Shown: piece by piece, positions 19,161 to 29,396 of the stretch | Position numbering within the stretch: the stretch's first letter is position 1 | How the letters are laid out: each line of letters starts with the position of its first letter | NCBI RefSeq assembly: GCF_002287885.2 | Contig: NZ_CP016768.2 | Span: 1,116,001 to 1,180,000 of the forward strand | Reading direction: 5' to 3' | DNA length: 64,000 nt | Source of the DNA: Candidatus Nanopelagicus limnes | Lineage (GTDB): Bacteria; Actinomycetota; Actinomycetes; Nanopelagicales; Nanopelagicaceae | Translations under genes and position numbers: made by a program | The notes under the pieces: model-generated | The model's input: the letters and a program-made list of their open reading frames with translations, nothing else | The model's database searches: none | Told to the model about the DNA's origin: nothing

Positions 19161-20461
19161 TTCACACCTGCACTATCAAATAAAGTTGCAGCCATCGGAT
19201 CAAATGGACAAGCACCTGCTGATAAGTGATCTAAATACTCTTGGCGGAAATATTTAAGTGAAGAAATAATTGGGCTTGCTGCTCCATCTGCAAGTGCGCA
19301 GAAAGATCGACCCATAATGTTGTCGCAAAGATCTAGGAGTTTATCTAAGTCAGCCTCACTGCCTTTTCCTGCTTCTAAATCTTTAAGCACTTGAACTAAC
19401 CACCAGGTACCTTCACGACAAGGTGTGCACTTACCGCAAGATTCATGTTTATAAAATTCAGTCCAACGCAGTACTGCTCGGACAATACAAGTGGTTTCAT
19501 CAAAAATTTGTAATGCTTTTGTTCCTAGCATTGAGCCAGCAGCTGCCACACCTTCATAATCAAGTGGAACATCTAAATGCGCATCAGTAAAAATCGGAGT
19601 AGAAGATCCACCCGGTGTCCAAAACTTTAACTTGTGGCCAGTTCGAACTCCGCCAGAAATCTCTAACAATTGGCGCAATGTAATTCCAAGTGGTGCTTCA
19701 AACTGACCTGGGTTATTAACATGACCAGACAAAGAATAAAGTGTGAATCCCTTACTTTTTTCAGTTCCCATCGATGTAAACCAGGCAACACCTTGATTAA
19801 CAATGGCTGGCACAGAGGCAACTGATTCAACATTGTTAACTACAGTTGGCTTTGCATAAAGGCCCGCGATTGCTGGAAATGGTGGGCGCAATCTTGGTTG
19901 TCCTCTAAATCCTTCAAGTGAATCAAGCAGCGCAGTCTCTTCACCGCAAATATAAGCACCGGCGCCAACATGTAATACCAGCTCTAGATCAAATCCTTTT
20001 CCTAATATGTTCTTACCAAGTAAACCTGCTTTATAAGCATCTTCAATTGCTTGTTGAACTCTTCTAACAACATGAGTTACTTCGCCACGAATATAAATAA
20101 AAGCGTAATTTGCTCTAATTGCATATGAGCCAATAATTACTCCTTCAATTAAAACGTGAGGATTAGCCATCATTAGTGGAGTGTCTTTACAAGTGCCCGG
20201 CTCTGATTCATCTGCATTAACTACAAAGTAATGATCCTTGTTATCACCTTGTGGAATGAAGCCCCATTTACTTCCCGTTGGAAAACCTGCGCCACCTCGT
20301 CCACGCAATCCAGAATCTTTAACTAATTGAATAACTTCATCAGGTTTCATTGCTAACGCTTTAGCAACTGCTGTGTAGCCACCAGTTCGTTTATATCCAT
20401 CAATAGTGAATGAATCTGCTTGATCCCAATTTGCAGAAAGGACCGGCGTTAATTTACTCAT
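19157..20461 (-). CDS. nuoF: NADH-quinone oxidoreductase subunit F
   Basis: 434-residue NADH- and FMN-binding subunit where electrons enter complex I. It has GLRGRGGAGFPTGSKW (NADH/FMN loop), NADESEPGTCKD, GAGAYICGEETALLDSLEG (FMN), and the 4Fe-4S motif ESCGKCTPCREGT plus a distal cysteine near SFCALADGA (cluster N3). Start overlaps the nuoE stop by four bases. Confidence 0.97.
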   Translation of the reverse strand: MSKLTPVLSANWDQADSFTIDGYKRTGGYTAVAKALAMKPDEVIQLVKDSGLRGRGGAGFPTGSKWGFIPQGDNKDHYFVVNADESEPGTCKDTPLMMANPHVLIEGVIIGSYAIRANYAFIYIRGEVTHVVRRVQQAIEDAYKAGLLGKNILGKGFDLELVLHVGAGAYICGEETALLDSLEGFRGQPRLRPPFPAIAGLYAKPTVVNNVESVASVPAIVNQGVAWFTSMGTEKSKGFTLYSLSGHVNNPGQFEAPLGITLRQLLEISGGVRTGHKLKFWTPGGSSTPIFTDAHLDVPLDYEGVAAAGSMLGTKALQIFDETTCIVRAVLRWTEFYKHESCGKCTPCREGTWWLVQVLKDLEAGKGSEADLDKLLDLCDNIMGRSFCALADGAASPIISSLKYFRQEYLDHLSAGACPFDPMAATLFDSAGVK

Positions 20462-21084
20462 GCGCCACCTTTTGCTTTCTTTAAGCCAAGCAATGTTGGC
20501 TCTCCTGCTTGTAATCCTTCATTTGCAAGACCATCAGAAATTCCAGCAAGGACTGCTGAATTTTGTTTCCAACTTCTTAAAGTTTTTGGACCGCGGGTTG
20601 GTGCTGGCGGATTACCCGCTCTTGCGCCATCAACTAAATCTTTGACTGATTGCACAGTTTGATTGTCATAAAACTCCCAATTGACCATAACGACTGGGGC
20701 ATAATCACAAGCTGCGTTGCACTCAATATGTTCTACTGAAACTTTTCCGTCAGATGTAACACCATCATTTTCAATTGCTAGATGCTCTTTAACTGCATCA
20801 AATATTAGATCTCCACCCATCACCGCACATAAAGTATTGGTGCAGATTCCAACATGGTATTCACCAACTGGTTTTGATTTATATTGTGTATAAAAGGTTG
20901 AAACCGCAGTTACTTCAGCAGTTGCAAGATCTAACTTCTGACCAATTAACTCAATGCCTTCATTAGTTACGTAACCATCAATTGACTGCACATAATGCAA
21001 TAACGGCATGATTGCTGAACGCTTTCTTGGATACCTGGCGATAATTGAATCCATAATTGAAATCTGCTCTGAGGTAAATGCCAT
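20458..21084 (-). CDS. nuoE: NADH-quinone oxidoreductase subunit E
   Basis: 208-residue thioredoxin-like 2Fe-2S subunit. Ligands are CTNTLC (C-x4-C) and CNAAC (C-x3-C), binding cluster N1a. The helical N-terminus (RKRSAIMPLLHYVQ) packs on NuoF. The last 50 residues, rich in Pro, Gly and Ala, are longer than in E. coli but normal for actinobacteria. One-base overlap with nuoD. Confidence 0.96.
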   Translation of the reverse strand: MAFTSEQISIMDSIIARYPRKRSAIMPLLHYVQSIDGYVTNEGIELIGQKLDLATAEVTAVSTFYTQYKSKPVGEYHVGICTNTLCAVMGGDLIFDAVKEHLAIENDGVTSDGKVSVEHIECNAACDYAPVVMVNWEFYDNQTVQSVKDLVDGARAGNPPAPTRGPKTLRSWKQNSAVLAGISDGLANEGLQAGEPTLLGLKKAKGGA

Positions 21085-22424
21085 TAGCGATCCACCCCGC
21101 CCATAACTGGATCAATTGATGCAACCGCTGCAATTACATCTGCCATCTGTCCGCCTTCACACATTGCGGCAGTTGATTGCAGATTATTAAATGAAGGATC
21201 ACGGAAGTGAACTCGATACGGCCTAGTGCCACCATCTGAAACTAAATTAACTCCAAGTTCACCACGTGGTGATTCAATTGCTGTGTAAACCTGACCGGCT
21301 GGAACTCTAAAGCCTTCAGTTACTAACTTAAAGTGGTGAATCAAAGCTTCCATTGATTCACCCATAATTTCTCTAATGTGATTTAGTGAGTTGCCCATTC
21401 CATCAGCGCCAACTGATAATTGAGATGGCCAGGCAATTTTTTTATCAGCAACCATCACAGGTTGATTCTCTAATTTTTCTAATTTTGTGACGCACTGTTC
21501 AATAATTCTTAAGGATTGCTCTAGCTCTTGCATTCTGATTAAGAATCGTCCATAAACATCGCAGGTATCAGTAGTTGGAATATCAAACTCATAATTTTCA
21601 TATCCACAATATGGTTGTGCTTTGCGCAAGTCCCAGGCAAGTCCGGTTGAACGGAGCACTGGGCCTGTAATTCCTAATGTTGTGCAACCTGCTAAATCTA
21701 AGTAACCAACTCCTTGAGTTCGCTTAAGCCAAATTGAGTTTCCAACCAATAACTTTTGATTATCTTTAAAGTTATGTCTTAGGTCTTTAACGGTTTCGCG
21801 AATTTTCTTAAGAGCACCCTCTGGTAAATCTTGCGCCACACCACCTGGACGGATGTAGGCCATATTCATTCTTAGCCCTGAAAGTAATTCAAATACATCT
21901 AAAACCTTTTCGCGCTCTCTAAAGGCGAAAATCATTGGTGATAAAGCGCCAAGCTCTAGTGCTCCAGTTCCAAGTGCAACCATGTGTGAGGAGATTCGAT
22001 TGAACTCCATCATCATCACTCGAATTACTGTTGCCCGCTCTGGCACATCATTTGTAATTCCTAAAAGTTTTTCAACGCCTAAGCAATATGCAGTTTCATT
22101 AAATATCGGTGAAAGGTAATCCATTCTGGTTACAAAAGTTACGCCTTGAGTCCAATTTCTAAACTCAGTATTTTTCTCAATTCCAGTATGTAAATAACCA
22201 ATGCCACATCGAGTTTCAGTAACTGTTTCACCCTCTAACTCCAGAATTAAACGCAGCACACCGTGAGTTGAAGGATGTTGTGGTCCCATGTTTAAAACAA
22301 CGCGCTCTTCTTTAGTTGCACCAATTTCAGTTACTAAAGAATCCCAATCGCCACCAGTAACGGAATAAACCCGTCCTTCAGTGGTTTCTTGAGAGGAAGC
22401 GTATGGATCAGTAAATGTTGTCAT
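21084..22424 (-). CDS. nuoD: NADH-quinone oxidoreductase subunit D
   Basis: 446-residue 49-kDa-type subunit with the [NiFe]-hydrogenase large-subunit fold. It carries the quinone head-group site: [15 protein letters not shown] supplies the histidine loop and RMDYLSP the nearby tyrosine. Other family blocks are [10 protein letters not shown] and [10 protein letters not shown] and D are separate genes here, as usual outside enterobacteria. It overlaps nuoC by four bases. Confidence 0.97.
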   Translation of the reverse strand: MTTFTDPYASSQETTEGRVYSVTGGDWDSLVTEIGATKEERVVLNMGPQHPSTHGVLRLILELEGETVTETRCGIGYLHTGIEKNTEFRNWTQGVTFVTRMDYLSPIFNETAYCLGVEKLLGITNDVPERATVIRVMMMEFNRISSHMVALGTGALELGALSPMIFAFREREKVLDVFELLSGLRMNMAYIRPGGVAQDLPEGALKKIRETVKDLRHNFKDNQKLLVGNSIWLKRTQGVGYLDLAGCTTLGITGPVLRSTGLAWDLRKAQPYCGYENYEFDIPTTDTCDVYGRFLIRMQELEQSLRIIEQCVTKLEKLENQPVMVADKKIAWPSQLSVGADGMGNSLNHIREIMGESMEALIHHFKLVTEGFRVPAGQVYTAIESPRGELGVNLVSDGGTRPYRVHFRDPSFNNLQSTAAMCEGGQMADVIAAVASIDPVMGGVDR

Positions 22425-23050
22425 TTGTAGCTCCGGCGTTGTGAAGGAGCAGGGACTGTTGCGCCTTTATATTCAATTTCAATTCCGCCAAGTGGATAAT
22501 CTTTTCGTTGTGGAAAACCTGCCCAATCATCTGGCATTAAAATTCGAGTTAACCCAGGGTGATTATCAAAAATAATTCCAAACATGTCATATGTTTCACG
22601 TTCGTGCCAATTTGCACCCGCCCAAACATCTACTACTGAAGGAATGTGTGGATCTTTCTCGGAAACACAAACCTCTAATCTAATTCTTTGGTTTCGAGTA
22701 ATTGATAACAATGAATAAACTGCATGTAATTCACGTGTGGTTTCCTCTGGAAAATGAATACCATTAACTCCGACACACATTTCAAAACGAAGTTGATCGC
22801 GCAAGATTTTTGCTACATCTACTAATCGCGCAGCCTTAATAAATAATGTCAGCTCGCCACGATCTACAACCGCCTTCTCAATTGCATCACTAAATAGTGG
22901 ATAGGCCCGCTCTAAATCATCTGCTACTTGATCAAAATATCCACCATATGGCCGCTGTGTAGAGGCAATAACTGTTGCAGAATTAACTAGCCCACCAAAC
23001 CCTGATGTGTCTCCACTTCCTTTGCCGCCAAACATTCCATTCTCACTCAT
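22421..23050 (-). CDS. nuoC: NADH-quinone oxidoreductase subunit C
   Basis: 209-residue 30-kDa-type subunit. The family signature is in the second half: [20 protein letters not shown] followed by [18 protein letters not shown]. The glycine-rich N-terminus before residue 35 is variable. It has no cofactor and helps assemble B, D and I. Its ATG overlaps the nuoB TGA by four bases. Confidence 0.96.
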   Translation of the reverse strand: MSENGMFGGKGSGDTSGFGGLVNSATVIASTQRPYGGYFDQVADDLERAYPLFSDAIEKAVVDRGELTLFIKAARLVDVAKILRDQLRFEMCVGVNGIHFPEETTRELHAVYSLLSITRNQRIRLEVCVSEKDPHIPSVVDVWAGANWHERETYDMFGIIFDNHPGLTRILMPDDWAGFPQRKDYPLGGIEIEYKGATVPAPSQRRSYK

Positions 23051-23613
23051 GCCATTAGCCCTTTTAATTGATGAGTTGGTTTCGCAGCGAGCGCAGCAGC
23101 CTCTACCTCTTTAATAATCTTTTCTCGGTTTGGACCTAGTTTTTCATTTCCAATTTGCTCATGAAGTTTCAAGATTGCATCCATCAACATCTCTGGTCTT
23201 GGTGGGCAACCAGGTAGATAAATATCAACTGGAATTATGTGGTCAACACCTTGCACAATTGCATAGTTGTTAAACATTCCACCGGAAGAAGCACAAGCAC
23301 CCATGGCAATTGTCCACTTAGGGGCTGCCATTTGATCATAAATTTGTCGAACTACTGGCGCCATTTTGTTACTAACTCGTCCAGCCACAATCATTAAATC
23401 TGCCTGCCGTGGGGATGCGCGGAAAACTTCCATTCCGAATCTGGCTAAGTCATATCTACCAGCACCAGCGGCCATCATTTCAATCGCACAACAAGCTAAG
23501 CCAAATGTTGCTGGCCATAACGAGTTCTTGCGCATGTAACCGGCAAGTTTTTCAACTGTGGTTAATAAAAATCCACTTGGTAACTTCTCTTCTAAGCCCA
23601 CGACTAATCCCAT
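23047..23613 (-). CDS. nuoB: NADH-quinone oxidoreductase subunit B
   Basis: About 188 residues, binding cluster N2, the last iron-sulfur centre before quinone. The adjacent cysteines are in [11 protein letters not shown], with further ligands in [10 protein letters not shown] and PGCPPRPE. The frame is open to a TTG at 23634, but ATG 23613 fits the usual MGL…GLEEKLPSG start and has GGTGGA before it. It overlaps the nuoA end by ten bases. Confidence 0.96.
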   Translation of the reverse strand: MGLVVGLEEKLPSGFLLTTVEKLAGYMRKNSLWPATFGLACCAIEMMAAGAGRYDLARFGMEVFRASPRQADLMIVAGRVSNKMAPVVRQIYDQMAAPKWTIAMGACASSGGMFNNYAIVQGVDHIIPVDIYLPGCPPRPEMLMDAILKLHEQIGNEKLGPNREKIIKEVEAAALAAKPTHQLKGLMA

Positions 23614-23975
23614 TCCAATCCACCGCGGCGCCAAACATAGGCATATGCGACAAAGACGGTGGCAATAAATAATCCCATTTCAACTAATCCAAAAACTCCC
23701 AACTGATCAAAGGCAACTGCCCATGGGTATAAAAAGACAATTTCAATATCAAAAACAATAAAGAGCATTGCGGTTAAGAAATATTTAATAGGAAATCTTC
23801 CACCACCAGCAGCTTGCGGGGAAGGTTGAATTCCACACTCATAGGCATCAGACTTTGCGCGGTTGTAACGTTTTGGACCGGTAAGTGCGGCAGCTGCTAC
23901 GGAGAAAATCGCAAAACCAAAGCCAATTGCCCCAATCACCAGGATCGGTACATAGGGATTGAATGAGAGATTCAT
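23604..23975 (-). CDS. nuoA: NADH-quinone oxidoreductase subunit A
   Basis: 123 residues with three membrane helices; the first gene of the nuo run. The long loop has [22 protein letters not shown], with the cysteine that lies near the quinone tunnel, and [12 protein letters not shown] is the conserved helix-two acidic block. It begins 41 bases after menG. A TAAGAT box eight bases before the ATG suggests a second, near-leaderless promoter for the nuo genes; there is no clear ribosome site. Confidence 0.95.
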   Translation of the reverse strand: MNLSFNPYVPILVIGAIGFGFAIFSVAAAALTGPKRYNRAKSDAYECGIQPSPQAAGGGRFPIKYFLTAMLFIVFDIEIVFLYPWAVAFDQLGVFGLVEMGLFIATVFVAYAYVWRRGGLEWD

Positions 23976-23983
23976 ACGGTCAA

Positions 23984-23989
23984 ATCTTA
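23984..23989 (-). promoter_or_regulatory. -10 box before nuoA
   Basis: TAAGAT on the minus strand, eight bases before the nuoA ATG. It would start a leaderless or nearly leaderless nuo mRNA independent of menG. Prediction from spacing only. Confidence 0.4.
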
Positions 23990-24001
23990 TTGTTAGCCGG
24001 C

Positions 24002-24017
24002 AGTGGCTTTTGCCACT
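24002..24017 (-). other. Hairpin at the menG–nuoA junction
   Basis: AGTGGC-TTTT-GCCACT, a perfect six-base-pair stem with a four-base loop, overlapping the first base of the menG stop codon. No U tract follows, so it is not a canonical terminator. It may be a weak terminator or stabilise RNA ends between menG and nuo messages. Confidence 0.4.
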
Positions 24018-24709
24018 TACGCCTTATACCCAATGTGAACTGCGACAATTCCGAAGGTTAGGTCCTGCCAGGCTACAGATTTCCACCCATTTTGTTCTAA
24101 TACCAAGGCTAGCCCTGCCTGATCTGGCCATGCCCGGATCGATTCAGCTAGATAGATATATGCCTGCGGATTCTTGCTAATTTTTCTAGCGATTATCGGA
24201 AGTGCTTTCATTAAATAATTTAAGTAAATTAATTTGAAGAATTTATTTACTGGATGCGAGAACTCAGCAACCACAATTTTGCCACCAGGCTTTGTTACTC
24301 GAAGCGCCTCTTTAAGAGCGGTTGAAGTATTGCTGGTATTGCGCAACCCAAATGAAATTGTCGTTACATCAAATGAGTTTTCATCAAATGGAAGTTTTAA
24401 AGCATCACCTTGCACAAATTTAATATCCTTATGTTGCTTCCTGCCTTGTGAGAGCATTCCTTCAGAAAAATCCAAAGCAATTACTTCAGCACCCATATCA
24501 ACTAACGGGCGAGATGATGAGCCGGTTCCGGCTGCAATATCTAATACTTTCATTCCAGATTTAGGCGCAATGATTGAGGTCACACTCTTTCGCCATGCCT
24601 TGGTTCGACCTAAGCTAAGAAGATCATTTAAGAAGTCGTAGCGACTAGCCACATCATCAAACATTTTTGAAACATCATCTGGATCTTTATTCATATTTGC
24701 GCGGACCAC
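24017..24709 (-). CDS. menG: Demethylmenaquinone methyltransferase MenG/UbiE
   Basis: 230-residue SAM-dependent methyltransferase, the last step of menaquinone synthesis: methylation of demethylmenaquinone at the membrane. SAM site is LDIAAGTGSSSRPL (motif I), followed by ALDFSEGML and the UbiE signature blocks YDFLNDLLSLGRTKAWRK near residues 24–41 and ISFGLRNTSNT. GTG 24709 is taken because VRANMNKDPDDV aligns with the N-terminus of actinobacterial MenG; ATG 24694 is the alternative. It lies 41 bases before nuoA on the same strand, so the quinone's final enzyme may be co-expressed with the complex that reduces it. Confidence 0.92.
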   Translation of the reverse strand: MVRANMNKDPDDVSKMFDDVASRYDFLNDLLSLGRTKAWRKSVTSIIAPKSGMKVLDIAAGTGSSSRPLVDMGAEVIALDFSEGMLSQGRKQHKDIKFVQGDALKLPFDENSFDVTTISFGLRNTSNTSTALKEALRVTKPGGKIVVAEFSHPVNKFFKLIYLNYLMKALPIIARKISKNPQAYIYLAESIRAWPDQAGLALVLEQNGWKSVAWQDLTFGIVAVHIGYKA

Positions 24710-24763
24710 ACCCCTATTCTCTTAGGAGTAGGCTTTACATACAAATCCAGCAAATAGATAGGC

Positions 24764-26005
24764 TTGAAAATAAACATGGCAGTTTTAATAACTACTGAGG
24801 TCTTAGGTGAGATTTCAGTATTAACCTCGGTTGAAAACCAATCCGAATTAACAGCTGCCTGGATTAGAAGCGGTGATGGATTAATTGGTTTTGGCGAGTA
24901 TAAAAAAATTGAAATTTCTGGAAGTGATCGATTTAAGCAGGCACGAACTTGGTGGAATAGCCAACTATCTGATTTTAAAATTCAAAACAATGTTCACGGT
25001 AGCGGCACTGGGCCGGTCCTTTTTACTTCATTTTCATTTGATTCAGATGAAAAATCAGTATTGATAATCCCTGAAATTATTTTAGGTAGAAAAAATGGAA
25101 AATCTTGGGTTACTTGGATTGGCCAAGGACGACAACCTGATTTTTCAAAGGTAGGCAATGCCCAAGCTAGTGGTGAAATAAGTTGGAGTGATGGTTCAAT
25201 CTCAGAGGATGAATGGCGTAATCAAGTTGGTTTTGCGGTGAAAGCAATAAAGGAGAATAAGTTAGAAAAGGTTGTATTAGCCAGGGATCAAGTAGCCACC
25301 TCAACTACACAGATAAATTCTCGTAGCTTGTTGCAACGGTTAGAGATTGAATACCCATCAACTTGGCTATTTTTAGTAGATGGTTTAGTAGGTGCAACAC
25401 CTGAACTATTAGTTAGATTGAGTAAATCATTAGTCACCTCAAGAGTTCTAGCTGGCACCATTAGAAAAACAGGAAATGAAGATCGTGATCTGGCATTAGC
25501 AGCTTCACTAGCAAAATCTTCAAAAGATTTAGAAGAGCATGAGTATGCAGTTAGATCTGTCGCAGACGCGCTTGAACCTTTTTGCTCCTCGACTAATGTT
25601 CCAGAATCCCCATTTGTCTTGCACCTATCTAACGTTATGCACTTAGCAACTGATGTAACTGGAGTTTTAAATGACAGCGCAAAACAGGCAGATGTTTTCA
25701 CCTTAGTTGAACAACTGCACCCTTCGGCCGCCGTTTGTGGAACTCCGACTGATCTTGCTAATAATTTAATCACAGAGCTTGAGCAAATGAATAGGCAGCG
25801 CTATGCCGGTCCAGTTGGTTGGATCGATGCAAATGGAGATGGCGAAATTGCTATTGCACTCAGATGTGGTTTGTTATCACAAGATAAGAAATCAATCAGA
25901 ATATTTGCAGGTTGTGGAATTGTTGCTGGCTCAGATCCAGCAAATGAGTTTGCCGAAAGTCAGGCTAAATTAATGCCAATGCGCACCGCACTTGAAACTA
26001 TTTGA
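24764..26005 (+). CDS. menF: Isochorismate synthase MenF
   Basis: 413-residue chorismate-using enzyme giving isochorismate, the first committed step of menaquinone synthesis. The C-terminal domain has the family blocks KVVLARD, WLFLVDGLVGATPELLVR, LAGTIRKTGNEDRD, LHPSAAVCGTP and RYAGPVGWIDANGDGEIAIALR, with the glutamates that bind magnesium. TrpE and salicylate synthases are related, but the men gene context decides for MenF. Start TTG 24764 is uncertain; ATG 24776 is in frame. Divergent from menG by 54 bases. Its last 46 bases overlap the convergent menD. Confidence 0.9.
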   Translation: MKINMAVLITTEVLGEISVLTSVENQSELTAAWIRSGDGLIGFGEYKKIEISGSDRFKQARTWWNSQLSDFKIQNNVHGSGTGPVLFTSFSFDSDEKSVLIIPEIILGRKNGKSWVTWIGQGRQPDFSKVGNAQASGEISWSDGSISEDEWRNQVGFAVKAIKENKLEKVVLARDQVATSTTQINSRSLLQRLEIEYPSTWLFLVDGLVGATPELLVRLSKSLVTSRVLAGTIRKTGNEDRDLALAASLAKSSKDLEEHEYAVRSVADALEPFCSSTNVPESPFVLHLSNVMHLATDVTGVLNDSAKQADVFTLVEQLHPSAAVCGTPTDLANNLITELEQMNRQRYAGPVGWIDANGDGEIAIALRCGLLSQDKKSIRIFAGCGIVAGSDPANEFAESQAKLMPMRTALETI

Positions 26006-27522
26006 GTAACTTCTTTTAATTTTTCTGCATTAGATTGCCTGGTTGGCACCTTAACAATTACTACCTCTAGACCTTTAACCTCTTTATGTAACCCACTTTG
26101 TAGTTCAGCCATGTCACTTACGCTGCTTACTGAGACATTAAAACCAGCACATACCTTTGCTAAATCTAAATTATGTGGTGTACCAAATAACTGATCAAAA
26201 TTATCTACTCCTGCTTGAGGCAAAGTTGAGAAGATAGCTCCACCATTATTATCGATTACATATATCCGAATGTTCTCACTGGCTGAGTTAGTAAGAGCTG
26301 AAATGTCATGAAGAAAAGTTAAGTCTCCTAAAATTGCGAAAGTGTTCTGAAACTCTCGAGCAATTCCAAATATTGTTGAGATATTCCCATCAATTCCAGC
26401 AAGACCGCGGTTTGCAAAGACTTCTATGCCACTGCGTGGGTGACAAAATGCTTCTACATCTCGAACTGGTCGAGAAGAGCCAACAAATAATGCGCTCTGA
26501 TCAGGTATTGATTCACAGATAGAAATGATTGCTAATTGTTCACTCCACTGAATCGATGCAATTTCACCAGCTGCAATATCTGAAACCTTTTCCCAAATTG
26601 CTACATCACTCTTGCTACTTTTAACTTGAGCAGGAAGGGTTGGTAGAAGTAAATTTCCCTCTCGCTTACTATCAATCTCTGAAATTCTTGGATCAATTAC
26701 TATCAAATTTTTAGCAGATTTAATGAAGTTGTTTGTACTCCTAGACAAGGTAGTCCTACCAATAACAACCACATTTTCTGGAACTAGACTTTCCAATATT
26801 TTTTGATCACTTAGAAGCAAGCTGGTATGTGCAATCGCCTTTGGAAATGAAAGTGGATCTTCAGAAATTATTGGCCAATTAAGTTTTGCTGCAAAATCAT
26901 TTATTTCATTTACCGTATATCCACCACGATCATGGCCGATTACTAGAACACCTTCACCAACTTCAATACTTCCACTAACAATGTTTAAATATGTATTTGG
27001 AACAACTTTTAAACCAGAGAGCCAATCAGATTTTTCTTGACTGATTAGTGGTTCATCAAATTGCACATTTAAATGAATTGGGCCAGATTTAAGCAAGGCT
27101 TTTAAATCGATTTCAGATGCAATGTCATGAGTTTTTATCCCTGGGAAAATATTTAATTGATTTGTTGTTTGATTCGCACCAGTTTTTCTCAATCTGCTTG
27201 GCCTGTCAGCGGTAATTATTAACAATTTATTATCGCTATGTAGTGCTTCAAGTGCGGCTGGGTGAAAGTTTGCCGCTGCAGTGCCACTTGTACAAATAAC
27301 GGCCACATAATTATTGCTCGCTTTAGAAACTCCCAAGGCAAAAAAAGCGGCACCGCGTTCATCAATTTTTACATGTAAATCAATAATTTGTTTACTTGCC
27401 GCTTCACCTAAAGCAATTAGAAATGGGGCGTTCCTTGAGCCAGGTGATACAACAAAATCACTTACGCCAACTTCGATTAATTGGCGAAGCAAGGAGTGAG
27501 CTAACTTAGTTGAATTACTCAA
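25960..27522 (-). CDS. menD: SEPHCHC synthase MenD
   Basis: 520-residue thiamine diphosphate enzyme that joins 2-oxoglutarate-derived succinyl semialdehyde to isochorismate. N-terminal marks are DFVVSPGSRNAP, the cofactor-activating glutamate in DERGAAFFALG, and CTSGTAAANFHPA. The C-terminal domain has the ThDP/Mg site AILGDLTFLHDI…NNGGAIF. TTG 27522 is the start, with GGGGG six bases before it, and it overlaps the menC stop by four bases. The 3' end overlaps menF by 46 bases. Confidence 0.94.
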   Translation of the reverse strand: MSNSTKLAHSLLRQLIEVGVSDFVVSPGSRNAPFLIALGEAASKQIIDLHVKIDERGAAFFALGVSKASNNYVAVICTSGTAAANFHPAALEALHSDNKLLIITADRPSRLRKTGANQTTNQLNIFPGIKTHDIASEIDLKALLKSGPIHLNVQFDEPLISQEKSDWLSGLKVVPNTYLNIVSGSIEVGEGVLVIGHDRGGYTVNEINDFAAKLNWPIISEDPLSFPKAIAHTSLLLSDQKILESLVPENVVVIGRTTLSRSTNNFIKSAKNLIVIDPRISEIDSKREGNLLLPTLPAQVKSSKSDVAIWEKVSDIAAGEIASIQWSEQLAIISICESIPDQSALFVGSSRPVRDVEAFCHPRSGIEVFANRGLAGIDGNISTIFGIAREFQNTFAILGDLTFLHDISALTNSASENIRIYVIDNNGGAIFSTLPQAGVDNFDQLFGTPHNLDLAKVCAGFNVSVSSVSDMAELQSGLHKEVKGLEVVIVKVPTRQSNAEKLKEVTQIVSSAVRIGINLA

Positions 27523-28460
27523 ATCAGCCCCCTATCGAATATTTCATTTACTCTATCCTGCCACCAAATTACCCTCGTTGGATCTGCTTTAAATTGCTCG
27601 ATTAAATCAGGAGTTATTTTCCTATGCTTAATAAATCCACCTTTGGCAATCAACGGCTTACTTGTTACATCTCCTTCTAACAAAGAAACTGTTCCTAAAC
27701 CACATGCACCATACAAATTTGGTACTACCGATGCCAATGCAACTCCGTGAGATATTCCTACGCTGCTCTCTAATGCACTTGAAATTACAACTGGTAAATT
27801 GATCTTTTCAATAATCTCAAGCGCTGCGCTAATTCCACCAGAGGGTGCCCATTTAATGATTGCAATGTCTGCAACCTCTTTAATTTTGGTTAGATCAGAG
27901 CCTAAAAACTTTCTAATCGACTCATCTACTGCAATTTTTAGCTTTACCTTCCCACGCAAAGATTTTATATCCCCTAAATCAATACAAGGTTGCTCTACAT
28001 AATCTATTTGCCCAGGGAACTCATTTTCATAGTTTGCCAGATTTGCAACAGCTTCTTCTAGTTGCCAACCACCGTTTACGTCTAATCTAAATTTAGCTTT
28101 TGGTATGACTCTTAATACTTCTTGCAAAATCAGGTGATCATTTAGAAAATCATTAATTTTTATCTTTACAGTTGTGCAGCCCTGAAAGCCTTTAAGTATT
28201 GAAGATACATCTTCAGCCTTTACATTAGGCAATGTTGCATTTACTTCTATCACTTCTCTAATTGGCTTTGGTGCTGGCTTGGTTGCTGCCTCAATTGCAG
28301 CTTTTAACCAGATTGCTGATTCGTTAGCGCTGTATTCAAGAAATGGAGAAAATTCACTCCAGCCTTCAGGGCCTTGGAAAAGTGCAATCTCGCGATGTTT
28401 GATTGCGCGGAAATCATTTTTTACTGGAATTGAAACTACTTTAAGTTCAAACGGGAACAT
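27519..28460 (-). CDS. menC: o-Succinylbenzoate synthase MenC
   Basis: 313-residue enolase-superfamily enzyme that dehydrates SHCHC to o-succinylbenzoate. Visible catalytic parts: KIKI (lysine pair of the second barrel strand), RLDVNGGW (metal aspartate), YVEQPC (metal glutamate), AVDESI (metal aspartate), and IIKWAPSGGI with the opposite-face lysine. The length fits the short actinobacterial MenC. It starts three bases after the menB stop and is coupled to menD. Confidence 0.92.
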   Translation of the reverse strand: MFPFELKVVSIPVKNDFRAIKHREIALFQGPEGWSEFSPFLEYSANESAIWLKAAIEAATKPAPKPIREVIEVNATLPNVKAEDVSSILKGFQGCTTVKIKINDFLNDHLILQEVLRVIPKAKFRLDVNGGWQLEEAVANLANYENEFPGQIDYVEQPCIDLGDIKSLRGKVKLKIAVDESIRKFLGSDLTKIKEVADIAIIKWAPSGGISAALEIIEKINLPVVISSALESSVGISHGVALASVVPNLYGACGLGTVSLLEGDVTSKPLIAKGGFIKHRKITPDLIEQFKADPTRVIWWQDRVNEIFDRGLI

Positions 28461-28463
28461 AAA

Positions 28464-29342
28464 TTAAGGTCGTTTAGGAAATTTTTTAAAGTTTGGTTCT
28501 CGTTTTTCTTGGTAGGCGTTTCTACCTTCTTGACCTTCCTCTGTTAAATAAAACAACATAGTTGCATCCCCTGCTAGTTGCTGCACACCAGCTAAGCCAT
28601 CATCGGCGGCATTTAATCCTGCTTTAAGTAAGCGAAGCGCGAGTGGAGAATGACGCAACATTTCTCTGGCCCAAGAAACTGTTTCGGCCTCTAGTTCTTT
28701 AATTGGCACAACAGCATTCACAAGACCCATATCTAATGCTTCTTGCGCATCGTATTGACGACACAAAAACCAAATCTCGCGTGCTTTCTTTTGCCCAACA
28801 TGAGCGGCCAATAACCCAGCACCATATCCGCCATCAAATGATCCAACCATCGGACCCGTTTGACCAAATTTTGCATTATCTGCAGCAATTGTTAAATCAC
28901 AGACAACATGTAACACATGTCCACCGCCAATAGCCCAGCCAGCTACCATCGCAACAACTGGTTTAGGGGTTCGGCGAATCTGAACTTGTAAATCTAAAAC
29001 ATTTAGTCGGCCAATTCCTTTTTTACTTAGCTCATCATCGCCGAGGTAGCCATCATTGCCTCTGACATTTATATCTCCACCGGAACAAAAAGCTTCATCG
29101 CCTTCGCCGGTGAAAATAATCACTCCGACTTGATCGTTATCGCGAGCTAAATCAAAAGCTTTAGCTAATTCAAATAATGTTTGTGGGCGAAATGCATTTC
29201 TAACCTCGGGACGATTAATCGTAATTTTCGCCATACCTTCAGAAACTTGGTATTTAATATCTACAAAATTTTCTCCGCCAACGCCGGTTTGCCAATTAGG
29301 AATCGTGCGTTCGCCTGGTTGACGCTTAATTGGCTTACTCAA
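28464..29342 (-). CDS. menB: 1,4-Dihydroxy-2-naphthoyl-CoA synthase MenB
   Basis: 292-residue crotonase-fold enzyme that closes the second ring of the naphthoate. It has [15 protein letters not shown], the oxyanion block [32 protein letters not shown], and [17 protein letters not shown], and ends in the family tail [14 protein letters not shown] with the C-terminal KFPKRP. Start TTG 29342 has AGGAG six bases before it. First gene of menB-menC-menD, divergent from menE-menA by 54 bases. Confidence 0.96.
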   Translation of the reverse strand: MSKPIKRQPGERTIPNWQTGVGGENFVDIKYQVSEGMAKITINRPEVRNAFRPQTLFELAKAFDLARDNDQVGVIIFTGEGDEAFCSGGDINVRGNDGYLGDDELSKKGIGRLNVLDLQVQIRRTPKPVVAMVAGWAIGGGHVLHVVCDLTIAADNAKFGQTGPMVGSFDGGYGAGLLAAHVGQKKAREIWFLCRQYDAQEALDMGLVNAVVPIKELEAETVSWAREMLRHSPLALRLLKAGLNAADDGLAGVQQLAGDATMLFYLTEEGQEGRNAYQEKREPNFKKFPKRP

Positions 29343-29396
29343 GAGCTGCTCCTAAAGTTTTATTCGGATTTAGATAAGAGATAGCCTACGGGGATT

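Noticed and set aside
24234-24641. 135-codon open frame on the plus strand
   Set aside because: Antisense to menG; no domain, no ribosome site.
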